Notes: generated from the letters alone by a model not told the origin. Numbered from the stretch's first letter, positions 50,176-60,069 are shown. The stretch is 64,000 nt of DNA from Desulforhopalus sp. (GCA_030247675.1 JAOTRX010000010.1:153053-217052), one strand, 5' to 3'. Made by a program: numbers and translations.

Positions 50176-50229
50176 TACCGCTGGGGTATACATTTCGTTT
50201 GAGTGGACAAACCCGTCAACTCAGTTTTA
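50176..50229 (-). repeat. Extragenic structured repeat, copy B
   Basis: Overlaps the TGA stop of cysS (within CTGAGTTGACG). The stem is imperfect (TTGA..GG/CC..TCAA) and is followed by AAACGAAATGTAT and ACCCCAGCGG, the most diverged of the 3' blocks in the A-D group. Confidence 0.6.
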
Positions 50230-51691
50230 CCGACCATGTGGTTCCGCCTGGACCATCCATCAGCTCAATATTCATTTTCAGGAGCTGGTCTCTGATGGCA
50301 TCGCTTTGTGCCCAGTTCTTAGTTTGCCGGCAGAGGTTGCGTTCGGCAATCAGCGCCTCGATGGCGGCAACGTCAAAATCGCTCTCAGAGATCAATTTGG
50401 ATTTTCTCGCGGCAAGAAATTGTTGAGCATCTTCTCGCAGCAGCCCCATAACGTTGCCAAGCATCTTCAGCGTTGCCACACTTTTTTGCAACTGTTCGAT
50501 ATCGCTGGCTGCCGGGACAGCGAGTAATTTCTGACGAATACGGTTGAGCATCTTGACTGCATCAAAGAAAATGCCCTGGGCCTGGGCGGTGTTGAAGTCA
50601 TTATCCATAGCCTGTTGAAAGCGAACCTCGATTTCACCAAGCAGCTGGTGATCTTTGTCAGAAATCACACTTGGGGCATCAACAAGGCCTGTCTCAGGTT
50701 TTAGAGCATCAATAGCCGCCACGCAATCGTAGAGTCTTTCAAGGCCGGAAGTAGCATCCTGCATAGCCGACTCGGAAAAATCCAGTGGATTTCGGTAGTG
50801 GGTGGAGAAGATGAAAAAGCGGAGGATCTCAGGATGGTAGTGATTGAGGATGTCCCGGATAGTTAAAAAGTTCCCCAGAGATTTAGACATTTTCTCGTCA
50901 CGAATTGTGACAAAACCATGGTGTATCCAAAGATTTACGAAAGGCTTTTTATTTGCACCCTCACTCTGGGCTATCTCATTTTCGTGGTGGGGGAAGATGA
51001 GATCCTGTCCGCCGCCATGGATGTCAAAGGTTTCTCCGAGATATTTTCGGCTCATCGCCGAACATTCGATATGCCAGCCAGGCCGGCCAGGTCCCCATGG
51101 GCTGTCCCATGTGGGCTCGCCGGGCTTGGATCCTTTCCAGAGAACAAAATCCATAGGATGGTGTTTTTGCTCGTTTACCGAAACTCGCGCTCCGGCCTGC
51201 ATATCTTCGAGATTTCTTTTAGATAACTTGCCGTATTCCGGGAAACTATCGACTATATAATATACATCCCCGCCTGATGGATAGGCCTTCCCCTCGGCGA
51301 CGAGTTCTTCGATAAGTTTAATCATCTCTCCGATATGCTCAGTGGCTTTCGGCTCGATATCCGGGCGATCGATCCCTAGTCTATCCATGTCGGTATAAAA
51401 TTCATTGATAAACCGGTTGGCAAGTTCTTCGGAGGTGGTTCTTTGTTCATTGGCCCGGGTAATTATTTTATCGTCGATATCTGTGAAATTACGGACATAG
51501 GTGACTTTAAATCCTCGGTATTTCAGATAGCGAACGATCATATCAAAGGCGAGTGCCGAACGGGCATGGCCTATGTGGCAATAGTCATAGGAAGTTATGC
51601 CGCAGACATACAGTTTGACATGGCCCTCTTCGATGGGTCGTAAGGGTTCTTTTTTCCCGGTCAAGGTGTTGTGAATTTGTATGGTCATCAT
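50216..51691 (-). CDS. cysS: Cysteinyl-tRNA synthetase
   Basis: A 491-residue class I synthetase charging tRNA-Cys. The zinc Cys30 lies in YVCGITSYDYCHIGHAR, which also contains HIGH (39-42). The KMSKS loop is DEKMSKSLGN, the zinc/substrate region is WHIECSAMS, and the DALR domain is at the C-terminus. The start is ATG-ATG at 51691. Its stop lies within repeat copy B. It is transcribed divergently from ampG. Confidence 0.97.
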   Translation of the reverse strand: MMTIQIHNTLTGKKEPLRPIEEGHVKLYVCGITSYDYCHIGHARSALAFDMIVRYLKYRGFKVTYVRNFTDIDDKIITRANEQRTTSEELANRFINEFYTDMDRLGIDRPDIEPKATEHIGEMIKLIEELVAEGKAYPSGGDVYYIVDSFPEYGKLSKRNLEDMQAGARVSVNEQKHHPMDFVLWKGSKPGEPTWDSPWGPGRPGWHIECSAMSRKYLGETFDIHGGGQDLIFPHHENEIAQSEGANKKPFVNLWIHHGFVTIRDEKMSKSLGNFLTIRDILNHYHPEILRFFIFSTHYRNPLDFSESAMQDATSGLERLYDCVAAIDALKPETGLVDAPSVISDKDHQLLGEIEVRFQQAMDNDFNTAQAQGIFFDAVKMLNRIRQKLLAVPAASDIEQLQKSVATLKMLGNVMGLLREDAQQFLAARKSKLISESDFDVAAIEALIAERNLCRQTKNWAQSDAIRDQLLKMNIELMDGPGGTTWSVKLS

Positions 51692-51816
51692 CAGTAGAAC
51701 TGGATGTGGACAGTTCGGAATTCTTGTATTAAGTACAGCTCAAGCGATAAGGTGAAGTCAAAATTACATATTATCCAGATAAAATAGCATAATCTTCTTA
51801 CAAGGGAAAGGCAACA

Positions 51817-53376
51817 ATGAGCCGAGAAGAGTTAGAAATTCGCTCTTGGGGTGATAGCTTCAAAGCCTGGGGACACCCAAAGGCCATTGCTATGCTTTTT
51901 CTTGGGTTTTCCGCTGGGGTTCCCATATTACTAATTTTCTCAACCCTGTCAGTGTGGCTACGGGAGGCTGGGGTTGACAGATCTGCGGTGACTTTTTTCA
52001 GTTGGGCAGCCCTTGGCTATTCCTTTAAGTTTTTATGGGCACCGATAATAGATTTGTTGCCAGTGCCATTTCTTACCATTACCCTTGGGCGGCGGAGGTC
52101 CTGGCTGATACTGGCGCAATTCTGCATTATCGTCGCGATTCTATGGATGGCGTTGGTGAATCCGGCAGACAACCCGCATAATCTTACTTTCATGGCCATG
52201 GCTGCCGTTCTTCTTGGATTTTCTTCAGCTAGCCAGGACGTAGTCATCGACGCTTACCGGATTGAGAGCGCTGAGCAAACTCTTCAGGCGCTGCTTTCGT
52301 CGATGTATATTGCCGGCTATCGCGTAGGTATGCTGGTGGCGGGGGCAGGCTCGCTTTTCCTTGCCGATTATATAGGTGGTGGCGATGGATATAGCTATTA
52401 CGCCTGGCGGATAACATATTTTGCCATGGCGGCAGTCATGATTTGCGGGGTGATTACCACTCTTTGTATTGCCGAACCCTTGTCACCCCGAGGTGTCGAT
52501 CGGCACCGCTACTCAGTTGCTGAATATCTACGGCTTGTGTTGTTATTCGCCCTGGTGTTGTTGGCTTTTGCCCTGACTTTTTTTGGAGCAGGCATCTGGT
52601 TTGCGGATATTGGCAAAGTCTACCCATTTTTTGTTGCTGCCGAGGGAGGTGTAACCTCATTTTTTTCTGAATTTTTACGCTTTTCCCTGGCAGCAGGCGC
52701 AGGTGGGCTGGTTGCTTGGGTGGTAGTTGTGACCGGCCTATTTAATAAAGATATGGTGTTCCAGGCATATTGGACGCCGGTGCAGGAATTCTTTATCCGC
52801 TATGGCGTAAAGACAGCTGTACTTCTTCTCTTGCTGATTGGATTTTACCGGCTCTCTGATATTGTGCTTGGTGTTGTGTCCAATGTCTTTTATCTCGATA
52901 TGGGGTTTAGCAAAACGGCCATCGCCGGCATCACCAAATCCTTTGGTTTGGGTATGACACTGGCGGGTGGATTTTTAGGCGGTATTCTAACCATCCGTTT
53001 CGGGGTGCAGAGGATCTTATTTTTGGGAGCGTTCCTTTCCGCCGCGACGAATCTTTTATTTATGCTGCTCGCCGGTGCCGCAAATGACTTGACCCTGCTT
53101 ACTATCGTTATCGGCGCCGACAACCTCAGCGCCGGGATCGCTACGACAGCTTTCGTCGCATTCCTGTCCAGTCTTACCAATGTGTCTTTTACGGCCGTAC
53201 AATACGCAATCTTCAGTTCCATGATGACCCTGTTGCCGAAGATGGTGGGAGGGTATTCAGGAACCATGGTTTCTGCCTTTGGCTATGAAAAATTCTTCCT
53301 GTTGACTGCTGTGATGGGGGTCCCGGTTCTTTTGCTTATTGTTATGGTGCATAAGTTGTCGGCGAAGCACTCATAG
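51817..53376 (+). CDS. ampG: AmpG-type muropeptide permease (major facilitator superfamily)
   Basis: A 519-residue protein with about 12-14 membrane helices. The first half matches AmpG from memory: FLGFSAGVPILLIFSTLSVWLRE, ALGYSFKFLWAPIIDLL, GRRRSWL, FSSASQDVVIDAYR and GYRVGMLVAG. AmpG imports GlcNAc-anhydroMurNAc-peptides for recycling. It is longer than E. coli AmpG, with an extra segment in the middle (about 230-320). Together with mpl and the NamZ/AmgK/MurU genes it points to active muropeptide recycling. Confidence 0.88.
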   Translation: MSREELEIRSWGDSFKAWGHPKAIAMLFLGFSAGVPILLIFSTLSVWLREAGVDRSAVTFFSWAALGYSFKFLWAPIIDLLPVPFLTITLGRRRSWLILAQFCIIVAILWMALVNPADNPHNLTFMAMAAVLLGFSSASQDVVIDAYRIESAEQTLQALLSSMYIAGYRVGMLVAGAGSLFLADYIGGGDGYSYYAWRITYFAMAAVMICGVITTLCIAEPLSPRGVDRHRYSVAEYLRLVLLFALVLLAFALTFFGAGIWFADIGKVYPFFVAAEGGVTSFFSEFLRFSLAAGAGGLVAWVVVVTGLFNKDMVFQAYWTPVQEFFIRYGVKTAVLLLLLIGFYRLSDIVLGVVSNVFYLDMGFSKTAIAGITKSFGLGMTLAGGFLGGILTIRFGVQRILFLGAFLSAATNLLFMLLAGAANDLTLLTIVIGADNLSAGIATTAFVAFLSSLTNVSFTAVQYAIFSSMMTLLPKMVGGYSGTMVSAFGYEKFFLLTAVMGVPVLLLIVMVHKLSAKHS

Positions 53377-53436
53377 CTAGCCATTAGAATGAGGGCCAAA
53401 TAGTCTGGGAGGTAAGGATTTGAGGTTGTTGGTGTG

Positions 53437-53994
53437 CTACATTTCGTAGTGAAATAACCCCAGGTGCTGGCCTATCGCCTCAATGAGCTGCTCGTCATTA
53501 AAGGAAATTCCCGCCTGATATCCAGGATCGTCAATCTCCTTGTTGCACCAAGCTACTTTGCCGGAACAATTCTGCAGGCTTTTGGGAAATGAATCGCCAA
53601 AAGAAAATTGAACAACGGACTTGCTGGTGAGGGGATTGCTTGTAGTCAGGCGCATACCGCCACTGCTGAGATCGATGGTTTTAGCGAAGGTGGAACTGTG
53701 TGTACCAATCTGTCCGGATTGAACGTGTTTTATCAAGGTTATTTGTAATCGGACATCAAATCGGACAAATTTCCTCCGATTGTCGGGTGTAATAGATTTA
53801 TTATCTATGATTTTAAAGTGTTTTTCCTTGTGGACATCATATTGCAGACATAAGGGATAGTCGGGGGTTTTGCAGTACAGCTCGATATGATTATCGAGAG
53901 GAATAAAAAGGCCGCCTTTACAGACTCGACATTTTGCTGAAAGTTCCGACCAAAACGGACAGTTCTCGGTATGGTGATAATATTTTATGGCCAT
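53437..53994 (-). CDS. PilZ-domain protein with Cys-rich N-terminal part
   Basis: A protein of about 185 residues. The N-terminal ~60 residues contain CPFW, CRVCKGG, YCKTPDYPLC, a Cys pattern that could bind metal. The PilZ domain follows with RKFVR and DLSSGG, matching both c-di-GMP motifs. Inner ATG 53994 is preferred over 54009, as GGGA is about ten bases upstream. It lies downstream of the sigma-54 activator on the same strand (about 80 bases), so the two may be co-transcribed. Confidence 0.82.
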   Translation of the reverse strand: MAIKYYHHTENCPFWSELSAKCRVCKGGLFIPLDNHIELYCKTPDYPLCLQYDVHKEKHFKIIDNKSITPDNRRKFVRFDVRLQITLIKHVQSGQIGTHSSTFAKTIDLSSGGMRLTTSNPLTSKSVVQFSFGDSFPKSLQNCSGKVAWCNKEIDDPGYQAGISFNDEQLIEAIGQHLGLFHYEM

Positions 53995-54077
53995 GGCACT
54001 TTTTCCCATGAGATGGAAATAGTCTCACGATCCCCCTGATATGTTTCGTCCTAGCATAAAATGAGCCAGAGATGCGG

Positions 54078-55562
54078 TCATTTTAGTGACTTCGGGGAGA
54101 TGTTGTGGCGTTTCATTTTATCATAGAAAGCTGTTTTGCCAATATCCAGTTGTTTTACCGTCAAAGGTACGTTGCCATGATTCTTTTCGAGGGCGTATAA
54201 AATGATATCCTTTTCAATGTCGGCGATGAGATTTTTTAGAGACTGGCCTTCAACGCGCTGTAAATAATCTTTCTGAGAGCCCTGATTCTTTTTACCTGAG
54301 GGGCTGTCAAAAAAGAGTTCGTTCTCGGTGATTATATTGTTTTTTGCCATAAGAACGGCACGTTGAATGACATTCTCCAGTTCTCGTACATTCCCCGGCC
54401 AGTCATGCAGGAGGAGACGGTCTAAGATCGACTGGGGAAGAAAATTAATGTCCTTTTTGAAGGCCTTGCGATACTTTCTAATGAAGTGGGTGGTGAGATC
54501 AATAATATCCTCCTTTCGTTCACGTAATGGCGGAATGGAAATATTGATGATGTTTAGCCTATAGAAAAGATCTAAGCGAAAGGTGCCATTATGCACCATT
54601 GAACTCAGATCAAGGTTGGTTGCGGCAATAACTCTGACATCGACTTTTGTTGGTATGTTTCCGCCAACCCGAATAATATCTCCGTCCTGCAGAACTCGGA
54701 GCAAAGCAGCCTGCATTCTCGGACTGATATCACCGATTTCATCAAGAAAGATTGTGCCGCCATCAACGACCTCGAACTTGCCCTTTCTTTTACAATCTGC
54801 TCCAGTAAAAGCCCCCTTTTCATGGCCAAAGAGATCACTTTCAAGCAGCGAATCGTTAATAGTGTTGCAGTTGATCTTGAGAAAAGGCTTGTTGTTTCTA
54901 TTGCTGCTTTCCCTGATAAGGTTGGCGACGAGCTCTTTCCCGGTTCCCGATTCACCGGTAATAAGAATGGTTGCGTCTGATTTCGCTACCTGAAAGACCA
55001 TATCCCGCAATTCACTGAGAGCTCTACTCGAACCAACCATTTTCCCTTCGGTGGATTGTTCCTGAAGATGCTCTTTTAACGAATTCAGTTCATTGGCTAA
55101 TTTTAGTCTGGTTCGCTCACTTTCTTTTAATTCATTGATTTTATGTGATAATATTGTCTCAATGCTATTGTGGAACCGGGAAAGTTCTTCAAGTTGCTTT
55201 TTATAATCGGTGAGATCTCTAATAAAGAACCAATAGAGGAGGTCTCCCCTGTATCCCTTAAAGGGGGCCAGGGTATATTCAAGGTGCGATTGGTGAAAAT
55301 TTGTTTCTAAGGTACTGCCGATACGATCCTCTAAAATCGTTTGGGTGACAATTTTTAAGAGTGTAGCAATTGCATTTTGTTTTTCCGGATCGTCATGAAT
55401 ATCCTGGTCGCAAAGGTCGCCGAAGAAGTCCACGGCACTTGGGTTCATATACTCAATTCCATGGTTTTCTCTCATGAGGAGAACTATTTCCGGAACGGTA
55501 TCAAGGAGAACTCGCTGATTGCCGACTACTCGTTGAATGTCTTCAGGTGTGCCTTTTTCCAT
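54078..55562 (-). CDS. Sigma-54-dependent transcriptional activator with PAS-like sensor
   Basis: A 494-residue NtrC-family activator. An N-terminal PAS-like domain (about 10-120) leads through a coiled coil (about 120-165) to the AAA+ domain, with Walker A GESGTGKE (203-210), the sigma-54 loop GAFTGA and Walker B GGTIFLDEIG. A Fis-type helix-turn-helix is at the C-terminus (VPLTVKQLDIGKTAFYDKM). There is no receiver domain, so it senses a signal directly. The PilZ gene follows; target promoters are not evident in the window. Confidence 0.93.
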   Translation of the reverse strand: MEKGTPEDIQRVVGNQRVLLDTVPEIVLLMRENHGIEYMNPSAVDFFGDLCDQDIHDDPEKQNAIATLLKIVTQTILEDRIGSTLETNFHQSHLEYTLAPFKGYRGDLLYWFFIRDLTDYKKQLEELSRFHNSIETILSHKINELKESERTRLKLANELNSLKEHLQEQSTEGKMVGSSRALSELRDMVFQVAKSDATILITGESGTGKELVANLIRESSNRNNKPFLKINCNTINDSLLESDLFGHEKGAFTGADCKRKGKFEVVDGGTIFLDEIGDISPRMQAALLRVLQDGDIIRVGGNIPTKVDVRVIAATNLDLSSMVHNGTFRLDLFYRLNIINISIPPLRERKEDIIDLTTHFIRKYRKAFKKDINFLPQSILDRLLLHDWPGNVRELENVIQRAVLMAKNNIITENELFFDSPSGKKNQGSQKDYLQRVEGQSLKNLIADIEKDIILYALEKNHGNVPLTVKQLDIGKTAFYDKMKRHNISPKSLK

Positions 55563-55631
55563 AACGACTGTGAGCGCGAGAAAATGTGTTTATTGTTTTT
55601 AAGCCCCTTTTACGGGAATATCACACCCATT

Positions 55632-55720
55632 ATAAGCCCTGGGTGAGAAAAAGAATAGCATTTTCCAGAATTGCGAAAAATTTCTCTTTTCCGAAATTAG
55701 GCCGAGATGAAAGGGCTTAT
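55632..55720. other. Separated 9-bp inverted repeat upstream of the sigma-54 activator gene
   Basis: ATAAGCCCT (55632-55640) and AGGGCTTAT (55712-55720), 71 bases apart, with a further hyphenated palindrome CTTAT-T-ATAAG (55716-55726) at the second arm. Such paired sites can be upstream activator sites, but this is only suggestive. Confidence 0.3.
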
Positions 55721-55818
55721 TATAAGGCTATCATCTTGTAAATATGAAACTATTTTGTGAAATATTCGGGATGGCGTGGAGGCGGTGCCGGGACGGTTCT
55801 TGTTTGGTGGTGGGAATT

Positions 55819-56259
55819 TTATGGCTCAGGCCATATAAAAGATGGTTGGCCGCATTTTTTCCTTATCCAGTCAAGGCTATGACGAATTTTGGGAGAGCTT
55901 ATCAAATACATGACGAGGTGACGTTTACCGGGAAAGGAAAGGAGGAGGATTCCAAGCAATATGGTTAGGAGTCCCTGCCCTGGCAAAAAGATCATAGCAA
56001 TACCAGCTAACAAGAGAATAAAGCCGGCGATGTTCTTCAAAATTAAGATGAGCAGGGAGAGGAAAGTGAGTTTTTGCGCGGAGCTTTTTTCTTTACAGTA
56101 GGTCAAAAAACACTCAGGATCGAGTTTACTGACTATATAGGGTATCAGAATGAGACTGAGAAAAAAAGTTGCCAGCGAAATACCGGCAAGCCAGCTTAAC
56201 AGGCTTTGGACGATTTGCAGAGAGAGAAACGCTGCGACAAAATTTTCAGAATGATCCAT
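55819..56259 (-). CDS. Small integral membrane protein, PGPGW-like
   Basis: A 146-residue protein with about three or four membrane helices. The segment GIAMIFLPGQGLLTILLGILLLSFPGKR resembles the PGPGW family of putative membrane proteins, here with PGQG in place of PGPG. The C-terminus is basic and ends in WPEP. Function is unknown. It is 65 bases downstream of the DUF748 gene on the same strand. Confidence 0.7.
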   Translation of the reverse strand: MDHSENFVAAFLSLQIVQSLLSWLAGISLATFFLSLILIPYIVSKLDPECFLTYCKEKSSAQKLTFLSLLILILKNIAGFILLLAGIAMIFLPGQGLLTILLGILLLSFPGKRHLVMYLISSPKIRHSLDWIRKKCGQPSFIWPEP

Positions 56260-56324
56260 GAATTCGATATCAAGGGAGTTTTACTAACACAGAAACGTCG
56301 GATATTGTTGTAGCGCATGGGAGG

Positions 56325-59300
56325 TCATTTTATTGCCACTGGAGCTATTTTGATGCCATTTCCTGAAGGTGGTCCATTGTGGGCATTGGCAAGTCGTTTA
56401 ACAGGAATGACGGCAAGGCGTTCAGGTTGAATTGCGAGCTGCTCGGTGAGGAATTGATACAAGAGCTGGCCACGCTTTTTCGCCAAGTCGAGAAGCGTCG
56501 CCTCGTCTACAGTTATTTGTTTGGGTTGGAGCGGAATAAAATTCTTCAGTACTGCTGGTGGAATATTGTTTTCGGCAATTTTGCCTTTCACTGCCTGCTT
56601 TTTCTGCAGTTCGGCCACTTTTTGTTCAAAGAGCACCTTTTCTTCTTGCCAGGCCTCATAGCGTTTCTGGTTTTCTATATCTACTCGCTTTTGTTCCGCT
56701 GCCTCCAGCTGTTCTTTGACGGCAGGGCCGTCAATGACCTTATCGACACCGCCCGAAAATTCTAACCCAAGCCGGGGGTGGGTATTCAGGAGTTCGGCGT
56801 ACCGGGCAAGAACTTCTCTAGCTTTTGGTGTGAGTTCGGCTTGGCCGGGTTCGAACTCGGCTAATTCGTTGCCAAGCAGATCGGCATAATCTCCGGATAA
56901 AAGAAGCAAGGGAGATGCGGAGGCCTTTACTATTTTTGTATGGAAAAGGGCGAGAATTTCCTCAAGAAACACTGATTTTCCGGGAGGGTCACTCTGAATA
57001 AAATCAAAGTCGAGGCGAAACTTCTCGTCGGAATCGGTAAGGAGGGCCAGGGGGAGGGCCGAGTCAGACTTTTCGGAAATGGGTTTAACGCCTGTAAAAA
57101 GGAGAGAACCGCTGTTTTGGAATCTGCCTTCTTTTACCTCACAGTCGAGCTGCAAGTTAAAAAGTCCACTCTTGGTATTCACGTCTGTTTTTGCTGAAAG
57201 TTGTTGGTGAAAGGATGCCAAGGGAAAGCTGTCCAGCGTGAACTGGAACTTGCCGTTACGTTCCTTGGTGAAGACATCCATGGCACCTTTAAGAGTAAAT
57301 GCATTGTTTTGCAGTTTGCCGGTAAAAGAAAACTCGCTTTTGCCATCATTGACCGGGAATTGGACGTCTTTAATTTTCCCGGAAAATTCGGAGACATCGC
57401 CCTTCCATTTTGGTTTCAATCTGTTGTCGTGCACGAGGAGATTGCCTTGATTGAAAATTACTTCTCTAAGTGCAATTTGTGAAGCAGGGGCCTTTGCTTG
57501 CTCGCTTGACTCCTTGGGGGCATCTTGAGAAATAGCCAGATTCTGCTGGAAGAAAGAGGCAAAATGCTGCATCGGGGCCAGGCCATTTTCACCTATCTGC
57601 CAAGAGAATTGCGGTTGGTTGATGGTCGTCGAAGCGATTTCAAGCAGGAATGGATCGGAAGTATAATTGACGCCGTCAAATATGATTTCGTTGGTAGAAA
57701 AGATAGATTCCTGGCCTTTTCGAATGGACGCCTTGGCAAGCTGCAATTCACCAGTAAAATTTTTCTTCGGCAGGCTTAATGATCCTTTACCTGTAAGAAC
57801 GCCGGTCAAGTTGTTGAGCAGTGAAGCGCTTGATAGTAGGGGTAATATATCCGAGGCGGCAAAACCATTGAATTCGGTGTTGACCACAAGAGAAAAAGGG
57901 GAGAGCCGCATATCACCCTGGCCTTGAATAGCACCTCCGGAAGGAGTTTTTGCCGCGATGGAGAAGTTTTCTTTGGCCTTCTCCGGGGTATCAAGGTCTT
58001 TTATTTGCAACGAAACGTCAGGGTATATGGTTTTTTGCCGGCCTTTTTCATCAGAGAGCAAGGTCACCTGCCCATTGAAATCAATATCCTGAACCAGATA
58101 TTTGCCGGTAGTAAATTGTTTGAAGATATTGGGAAGATTGTGGGTCGACAGGAGTATTGAAGCGTTTCCCAGTGAGACGTCGCCAAAATGAATAGTCTCA
58201 TAAACTGTTGCCAGAGAACCAATTTTTAATAATGGTGCCGAGAGAACGGTCAAGTTGTCTTCAAGCAGTTGAAAGTCCTGTACAGTAAGTTCACAATCGG
58301 CCAATTTGTAGGCGATGGCCGTATTTGGGTCTTGATTGCGGGATAATGTCAGTTGTCCTTTGAGGCCGGCGACTCCGGTGATAGCTAATTGCGGATTGGC
58401 ACTATCACTCATAGCCATCAGGAGGTCCTTGGGGTCCACCTTGCTAACTGTCAGGATGCCCCCAATGCTTTCGGGTACAGCGAAACTTCCTTGCCAGGAA
58501 AAGGAAGATGGCGTGCCGGCTTTATCGCCAGTCAGCAAAAAGGTTCCGGGCTCCTTTTTGCTGTCAGCCGGTGAGGAAGATGGGTAATCTTTTGCGCTCA
58601 GCTGCAGATTGGTCCACTTTGCCTCCGGATGCTTGGCACCTTTTTCTTTCCAGAAATGAAAAGTGCCGTCTTTGGCGAGCAGTTCGCCAACGGTGATTGA
58701 GAAAGAAGTTCCGGTTTGAGCAGGATCTGTTGTCGGGTTTGTCTTTGGTTGCTTAAATATTCCGCTAAGGCTCGACAAAAATGTACTGCCGACGGATTGC
58801 ACTACCGGTTCGCTGAACACTACATTTGTGAAAACCATAGTTTTGGCGATAGGCTTCAGCTGGCCGTTGACTGCTGTTAGCGGAACGTTCATCACGACAG
58901 TCGCCTCGCTGTTTTGCAGTTCAATGCCGGTAAGCTGCAGTTCGAAGTCAATAGCGAGCTTATCATCCTGTTGTGATTTTGGATCAAAAATTAGATTGAT
59001 TTTGCCATCGGCTTTTCCCCCGGTGAATATGAGCGGAAGGTTCTGAGGAAAGTACTCGGCATAAACAGGGATATCTATGCCGTGCAGATTACAGGTAAGA
59101 GCGGTTTTCTCACCTTCGACGTCTCCCATATGTGCCTGTCCGGAGAATTCAACAGGGCTGCCGTTGATGACCGCGGAGAAGCTGGGACGTAAATATTGGT
59201 TTGCCTGGAAAGGGATGTTGGAAAATGTCGGTAACTCCAGCTGGATATTTTCAATGGAATGGGTTTTGCCGGTTGGTATATCAAGAAAGAGTATCTTGCC

Positions 59301-59894
59301 ATTTTTCAGGGCAATATTATTGAGGGAGAATAGAAAAGGGAGGTCCGAGAAATTAAGGATGTCAGTGGCTTGTCCATCTTGCTTGGGGCGGATCAGTTTG
59401 TCAAAATTATACGATCCATCCTGTTCCCTGGTAACATTGAGATCAAGAGATGTAAGGGTAACCGTGTTGCAAACAAGATCCATGCGCAGCAGGGAAAAGG
59501 GGGCAAGATCGGCGGATAAGGATTGCAAAGCAGCAAGCGGCGCCCCTGATTCATCAAGAATTTTGGCATTTTCGGTGCTAAACTGAAATGTGAGGGGATT
59601 AAAGGATATCTGGCCAGGATCGAAGACCATCCCGGTTTTTTTATTGAAATCTTCTGGTATGGTGTTGGTCAAATAGTACGGAACAGCAAGAAAACCGAGA
59701 GCATTGTATAGCCCAAAGGCTATCAAAACGGCCCCAAGCCACAGTATGGCTGGATTTCTTCGTTGAGGAAGTCCTCTTTTCTTGAGTTTGGCCGAATGAT
59801 GCGGCGGGACCGGACTGGGTTTTTCTGCCTCTTGAGCGGGAGGAGAAGCGGTGGCGGGGTTATGGATGGAGATTTTTCCAAAACGATCAGGCAT
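56325..59894 (-). CDS. Giant DUF748 (AsmA-like) envelope protein
   Basis: A protein of about 1,189 residues. A Pro/Lys-rich cytoplasmic N-terminus is followed by one membrane helix (about 52-72), then a very long periplasmic beta-rich region with repeated DUF748/AsmA-type segments. Near the C-terminus a FEPGQAELTPKAREVL segment resembles an OmpA-like start, then a charged coiled-coil stretch and a final conserved part. AsmA-like proteins bridge the periplasm and move phospholipids to the outer membrane; that role is a family inference. ATG 59894 is chosen; TTG 59909 is also possible. Confidence 0.85.
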   Translation of the reverse strand: MPDRFGKISIHNPATASPPAQEAEKPSPVPPHHSAKLKKRGLPQRRNPAILWLGAVLIAFGLYNALGFLAVPYYLTNTIPEDFNKKTGMVFDPGQISFNPLTFQFSTENAKILDESGAPLAALQSLSADLAPFSLLRMDLVCNTVTLTSLDLNVTREQDGSYNFDKLIRPKQDGQATDILNFSDLPFLFSLNNIALKNGKILFLDIPTGKTHSIENIQLELPTFSNIPFQANQYLRPSFSAVINGSPVEFSGQAHMGDVEGEKTALTCNLHGIDIPVYAEYFPQNLPLIFTGGKADGKINLIFDPKSQQDDKLAIDFELQLTGIELQNSEATVVMNVPLTAVNGQLKPIAKTMVFTNVVFSEPVVQSVGSTFLSSLSGIFKQPKTNPTTDPAQTGTSFSITVGELLAKDGTFHFWKEKGAKHPEAKWTNLQLSAKDYPSSSPADSKKEPGTFLLTGDKAGTPSSFSWQGSFAVPESIGGILTVSKVDPKDLLMAMSDSANPQLAITGVAGLKGQLTLSRNQDPNTAIAYKLADCELTVQDFQLLEDNLTVLSAPLLKIGSLATVYETIHFGDVSLGNASILLSTHNLPNIFKQFTTGKYLVQDIDFNGQVTLLSDEKGRQKTIYPDVSLQIKDLDTPEKAKENFSIAAKTPSGGAIQGQGDMRLSPFSLVVNTEFNGFAASDILPLLSSASLLNNLTGVLTGKGSLSLPKKNFTGELQLAKASIRKGQESIFSTNEIIFDGVNYTSDPFLLEIASTTINQPQFSWQIGENGLAPMQHFASFFQQNLAISQDAPKESSEQAKAPASQIALREVIFNQGNLLVHDNRLKPKWKGDVSEFSGKIKDVQFPVNDGKSEFSFTGKLQNNAFTLKGAMDVFTKERNGKFQFTLDSFPLASFHQQLSAKTDVNTKSGLFNLQLDCEVKEGRFQNSGSLLFTGVKPISEKSDSALPLALLTDSDEKFRLDFDFIQSDPPGKSVFLEEILALFHTKIVKASASPLLLLSGDYADLLGNELAEFEPGQAELTPKAREVLARYAELLNTHPRLGLEFSGGVDKVIDGPAVKEQLEAAEQKRVDIENQKRYEAWQEEKVLFEQKVAELQKKQAVKGKIAENNIPPAVLKNFIPLQPKQITVDEATLLDLAKKRGQLLYQFLTEQLAIQPERLAVIPVKRLANAHNGPPSGNGIKIAPVAIK

Positions 59895-59949
59895 ATCAAT
59901 TGCTACCAAATAGCGATGTTTTTTTATTTAGGATTCGTAAGGAAATAAC

Positions 59950-60069
59950 TTGAACATTCTCACCATTTCCTTTACGGCTCCTTATGCCGTTGCCGGCCTT
60001 GAAATGACCAAGTTAATCATGGATGACGGTTTGCAGCGGAGCAGGGGAATCCTTGATATGGATTTCTGA
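59950..60069 (+). CDS. Possible 39-aa small ORF upstream of cdaA
   Basis: TTG start with TAAGGA at good spacing. The product starts MNILTISFTAPYAVAGLEM and ends ILDMDF. It has no recognised domain, and codon use looks coding-like in its first half. It may be a remnant or a leader peptide. Low confidence. Confidence 0.25.
   Translation: MNILTISFTAPYAVAGLEMTKLIMDDGLQRSRGILDMDF

Noticed and set aside
48080..50229. The repeats as integron attC sites (GTTGAGC resembles the core GTTRRRY)
   Set aside because: Copies B and C break the core motif, there is no integrase, and the flanking genes (cysS, amrB, a tRNA) are housekeeping rather than cassettes.
53377..53460. Repeat-like TACATTTCGTAG at the end of the PilZ gene
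   Set aside because: It is the coding end (His-Tyr-Glu-Met-stop) of that gene and lacks the other blocks.
54040..54062. A sixth repeat copy (TATGTTTCGT near 54041)
   Set aside because: Only about ten bases match; neither the stem nor the CCCTTGCGG block is present.
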